Made by a program: the position numbers and the translations under genes
The notes under the pieces: model-generated
Databases searched by the model: none
What the model saw: the letters and a program-made list of their open reading frames with translations, nothing else
What the model was told of the DNA's origin: nothing
Part shown: positions 33,463 through 35,767 of the stretch, piece by piece
Layout: every line of letters starts with the position of its first letter
Position numbering within the stretch: position 1 is the stretch's first letter
DNA from: Myxococcota bacterium
Lineage (GTDB): Bacteria > Myxococcota > UBA727 > JAHDBA01
Length of the DNA: 35,767 bases
Assembly (NCBI GenBank): GCA_020630615.1
Contig: JAHDBA010000006.1
Span: 77,006 to 112,772, forward strand
Direction of reading: 5' to 3'

Positions 33463-35067
33463 ATGGCGAAACGTAGCATGGGAATTGACTTGGGAACGAG
33501 TAACAGCGCTGCTGCGATTGTTGAGGACGGAAGTCCCCGCGTGATTGCCAACGATTGGGGGGAAATCCTGTGTGCTTCTGTGGTGACCTTTGCAGAGAAT
33601 GGAGCGACCGTGGTCGGCAACCCTGCAAAGGCGCAGATTGTGACGAACCCCGCTTCGACAGTGTATTCAGCGAAGCGACTTATTGGACGGACCTTCTATT
33701 CTGCAGAAGCTTCTGAGGCAAGAGATCGCGTTGGTTATTCGATTGTTGAAGGCCCGAACGCGTCGGTTGAAATTAAAATTCACGGACAACGAATCTCTGT
33801 CCCAGAAGTGTCGGCGCATATTATTCGAGAGCTGAAAGCCAACGTTGAAGGACACCTAAAACATCCTGTTGAAAGTTGCGTTATCACCGTGCCAGCGTTC
33901 TTTAACGATGTTCAGCGCCAAGCAACCAAAGATGCGGGTCGCCTTGCGGGACTTGAAGTTTCAAGGATTATCAACGAGCCAACGGCTGCAGCACTTGCCT
34001 ATGGCTACGGGAAATCGATGGAAGCACGTCTTGCGGTTTATGACCTTGGTGGCGGAACATTCGATATTTCAATCCTTCAAATCGCAGGGGACATCTTTGA
34101 GGTCTTATCGACATCGGGCGATACATATCTCGGGGGTGATGATTTTGACAAAGCGATTGCCGACTGGATTCTCGAGAGTGTACACCAAGGATACGCTTTG
34201 GATTTACGTAATGACACGCGTGCAATGCAGCGTATTCGGGATAAAGCCGAAGAAACAAAGTTGGTATTGAGTGAAGACGATTCTACGGTTGTGACTCTCA
34301 ATCATCTCGGGCTTGCAACCCAAGAGGGGGGCATCAATTTTAGCGGTGAGATCGATCGACACAGTTTTTCATCTCGGGTGATGCCCCTCGTACAAAGAAG
34401 TTTTCAAGTCTGCGACGAGGCCCTAAGTCAGGCTGGATTTGGAGTTGCAGATTTAGATGGTGTAATCCTTGTCGGTGGCTCCACGCGCATGCCAATCATT
34501 CGCAGTGCGGTGTCTGAATATTTTAACCGCGAGGTTCATGCCAACGTCGATCCCGATCTCGTTGTTGCCATGGGTGCAGCAATCCAAGCCGACGAGTTGG
34601 AAACGGGGGCGGGGCAAGCAGTGCTTCTCGATGTCGTTTCACAAACCTTGCGTGTTGGGACCGTTGAAAATTTTACAGAGCCGGTCATCGAACGGAACAC
34701 GACAATCCCAATTGAACGCACTCGACGTTTTGTGACCGGGGCAGACAACCAAGATCGTGTTAACATTCGTATCTATCAAGGTGAGGGGCGTGAAATTGAA
34801 GACTGTATTGCTTTGGGAGAGTTTGAGATTTCAGGATTACGCGAAGCCAAGCGAGGTGAGGTAACCATAGAAGTTGTATTTAGTCTCGATGCCAATGCGA
34901 TACTTTCGGTGCAAGCGCGTGATGTTGATACAGGACAGAGCGCATCGACGACAATCCGGCTTGACGGTGCGATGACACAACAAGTGTTTGATGAAGCGAG
35001 AGAGCGAATTGAAGCGGGGCTTCCCGATCTTTCGCTTGAAATGCCGAGTTTGGAGGGCGGGCTATGA
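33463..35067 (+). CDS. Hsp70 (DnaK-like) chaperone with shortened C-terminus
   Basis: The 534-residue product has the Hsp70 ATPase domain (1-370) with GIDLGTSNSAAAIVEDG, the VITVPAFFNDVQRQATKDAG block, EPTAAALAYGYG, VYDLGGGTFDISIL and ILVGGSTRMP. The substrate-binding beta domain follows (about 380-500: LLDVVSQTLRVGTVEN, ERNTTIPIERTRRF). The alpha-helical lid is almost absent: DnaK has about 638 residues, and here only some 30 residues follow the beta domain. The ATP site looks intact, so it should be an active but lid-poor paralogue. A gaggag ribosome binding site lies six bases before the ATG. Its stop overlaps the J-protein start (ATGA). Confidence 0.88.
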   Translation: MAKRSMGIDLGTSNSAAAIVEDGSPRVIANDWGEILCASVVTFAENGATVVGNPAKAQIVTNPASTVYSAKRLIGRTFYSAEASEARDRVGYSIVEGPNASVEIKIHGQRISVPEVSAHIIRELKANVEGHLKHPVESCVITVPAFFNDVQRQATKDAGRLAGLEVSRIINEPTAAALAYGYGKSMEARLAVYDLGGGTFDISILQIAGDIFEVLSTSGDTYLGGDDFDKAIADWILESVHQGYALDLRNDTRAMQRIRDKAEETKLVLSEDDSTVVTLNHLGLATQEGGINFSGEIDRHSFSSRVMPLVQRSFQVCDEALSQAGFGVADLDGVILVGGSTRMPIIRSAVSEYFNREVHANVDPDLVVAMGAAIQADELETGAGQAVLLDVVSQTLRVGTVENFTEPVIERNTTIPIERTRRFVTGADNQDRVNIRIYQGEGREIEDCIALGEFEISGLREAKRGEVTIEVVFSLDANAILSVQARDVDTGQSASTTIRLDGAMTQQVFDEARERIEAGLPDLSLEMPSLEGGL

Positions 35068-35609
35068 CAGACTTCCGCCGAGAAAAACATTGGCCGCAAT
35101 TGTTAGGCCTCGCGGATTCATTGGTAAAAATGGATTACTTTCAGATTTTGAATGTTGGCTACGATGCTGAGACGGACGCGATACGAAAACAATATTATAT
35201 TTACGCTCGAGCATTGCACCCGGATCGATTTGTATATCTGAACAATGCTCAAGTGTCGCAAGCAGTCAATGCGATTTATCGAAGAATGAATGAAGCCTAC
35301 TTGTGCTTGCGGGATGAATCGAAACGTTCTCGATATTATGAGCGGATTCAGGGTGAGGGCCGCGAAGTCAATCTCCGATACACGAGTGAGCAAGAGTTTT
35401 CGGATCAACGCGAGAAAGAAGCGTCGAATGCACTTGTTTCAACACCTCAAGCGAAGACATTTGTGGACCAAGCTCAAGTCGCAATTGCTGCACAGGATTG
35501 GTCCAAAGCAATGCAAGCGCTGAAATCAGCAGAGCTTTTTGAGCCGACCAATACAAAATTGAAGGCAGCAATCGCCCAGGTAGCCACACAGCTTGAACGT
35601 GATACATAG
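35064..35609 (+). CDS. J-domain protein, partner of the adjacent Hsp70
   Basis: The 181-residue product has a J domain (about 23-92: MDYFQILNVGYDAETDAIRK, HPD tripeptide at 52-54, then a helix leading to DESKRSRYYERI). The C-terminal helical part (about 125-178: FVDQAQVAIAAQDWSKAMQA, LKSAELFEPTNTKLKAAIAQ) reads like a TPR-type or helix-hairpin segment. It lacks the Gly/Phe and zinc-finger regions of DnaJ, so it is a type III J protein. The four-base overlap with the Hsp70 gene implies coupled production and that they work together. Confidence 0.85.
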   Translation: MTDFRREKHWPQLLGLADSLVKMDYFQILNVGYDAETDAIRKQYYIYARALHPDRFVYLNNAQVSQAVNAIYRRMNEAYLCLRDESKRSRYYERIQGEGREVNLRYTSEQEFSDQREKEASNALVSTPQAKTFVDQAQVAIAAQDWSKAMQALKSAELFEPTNTKLKAAIAQVATQLERDT

Positions 35610-35665
35610 GTTGGTGCAGAGTCCGATCCTCTTCGTTCTAGAGTTTGGGCCATTTGAGGTGAACC

Positions 35666-35767
35666 ATGTCAAGGGAAGAGTCCAAGAAGCGCCGCGCGTC
35701 AACATCAACACGGAAAGCTCGAAAGCCAAAGGGGCCCCTTGGTGCGCGCAATGAAGGAAGGGGACAA
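35666..35767 (+). CDS. Start of a basic protein, truncated by the window end
   Basis: Thirty-four codons are open to the end of the window from an ATG preceded by gaggtga three bases upstream. The visible N-terminus is strongly basic (MSREESKKRRASTSTRKARK, then PKGPLGARNEGR). It lies 56 bp after the J-protein gene and may be in the same operon. Nothing more can be said from this stretch. Confidence 0.5.
   Translation, partial: MSREESKKRRASTSTRKARKPKGPLGARNEGRGQ

Overview
The window reads as a chromosomal segment of a Gram-negative deltaproteobacterial-type organism, most likely Myxococcota/Bradymonadota-like. The grounds are a CdnL/CarD-type RNA-polymerase regulator, a Hanks-type Ser/Thr kinase, an AgmX/TonB-like protein with a charged repeat linker, Cys-rich lipoproteins, LolA and TatA for a two-membrane envelope, and a type III export apparatus. 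Base composition looks moderate (about half G+C) by eye. The taxonomic call is an inference from gene content, not a database result.

Layout: (1) 1-3501: the 3' part of a TonB/AgmX-like protein with a 12-bp tandem repeat, then glnE. (2) 3569-8312: a compact type III export operon, sctQ-like, fliO-like, fliP/sctR, fliQ/sctS and fliR/sctT, with an NAD(P)-binding epimerase-like gene translationally coupled to its end. (3) 8344-10808: a Ser/Thr kinase divergent from cdnL. (4) 10900-16178: a bitopic membrane protein, cysS (carrying an unexpected inserted YHS-like domain and preceded by a short Cys-codon-containing ORF), a secreted PDZ protein, tatA and hemB. (5) 16421-18339: an A+T-richer divergent pair, a TetR repressor and a membrane-anchored HD-hydrolase-like protein, with a palindromic operator lying on the promoter. 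(6) 18530-20264: a YhhN/TMEM86-type membrane protein and a gene graveyard holding two decayed genes, a 2OG-Fe(II) oxygenase-like gene and a thioredoxin/AhpC-TSA-like lipoprotein gene. Both appear to have lost their catalytic cores. (7) 20310-28976: an RsmB-like methyltransferase, a small membrane protein, an MFS transporter, a Cys-rich lipoprotein, a CPxCG protein, the HrpB helicase and a prolyl-oligopeptidase lipoprotein. (8) 29052-31261: two SycD/LcrH-like TPR proteins flanking a cysteine-free, Gly/Met/Gln/Asn-rich protein that has a strong ribosome binding site and its own Rho-independent terminator. This looks like a type III chaperone/substrate module. (9) 31277-35767: a KamA-family radical SAM enzyme, LolA, a short Hsp70 with an overlapping J-domain protein, and the start of a basic protein.

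The most interesting signals are the YHS-like insertion directly before the KMSKS loop of cysteinyl-tRNA synthetase, the chaperone-substrate-chaperone cassette together with a fliO-containing sctQRST operon, and the TetR-controlled membrane HD protein. No tRNA, rRNA, CRISPR array or intact mobile element was recognised.
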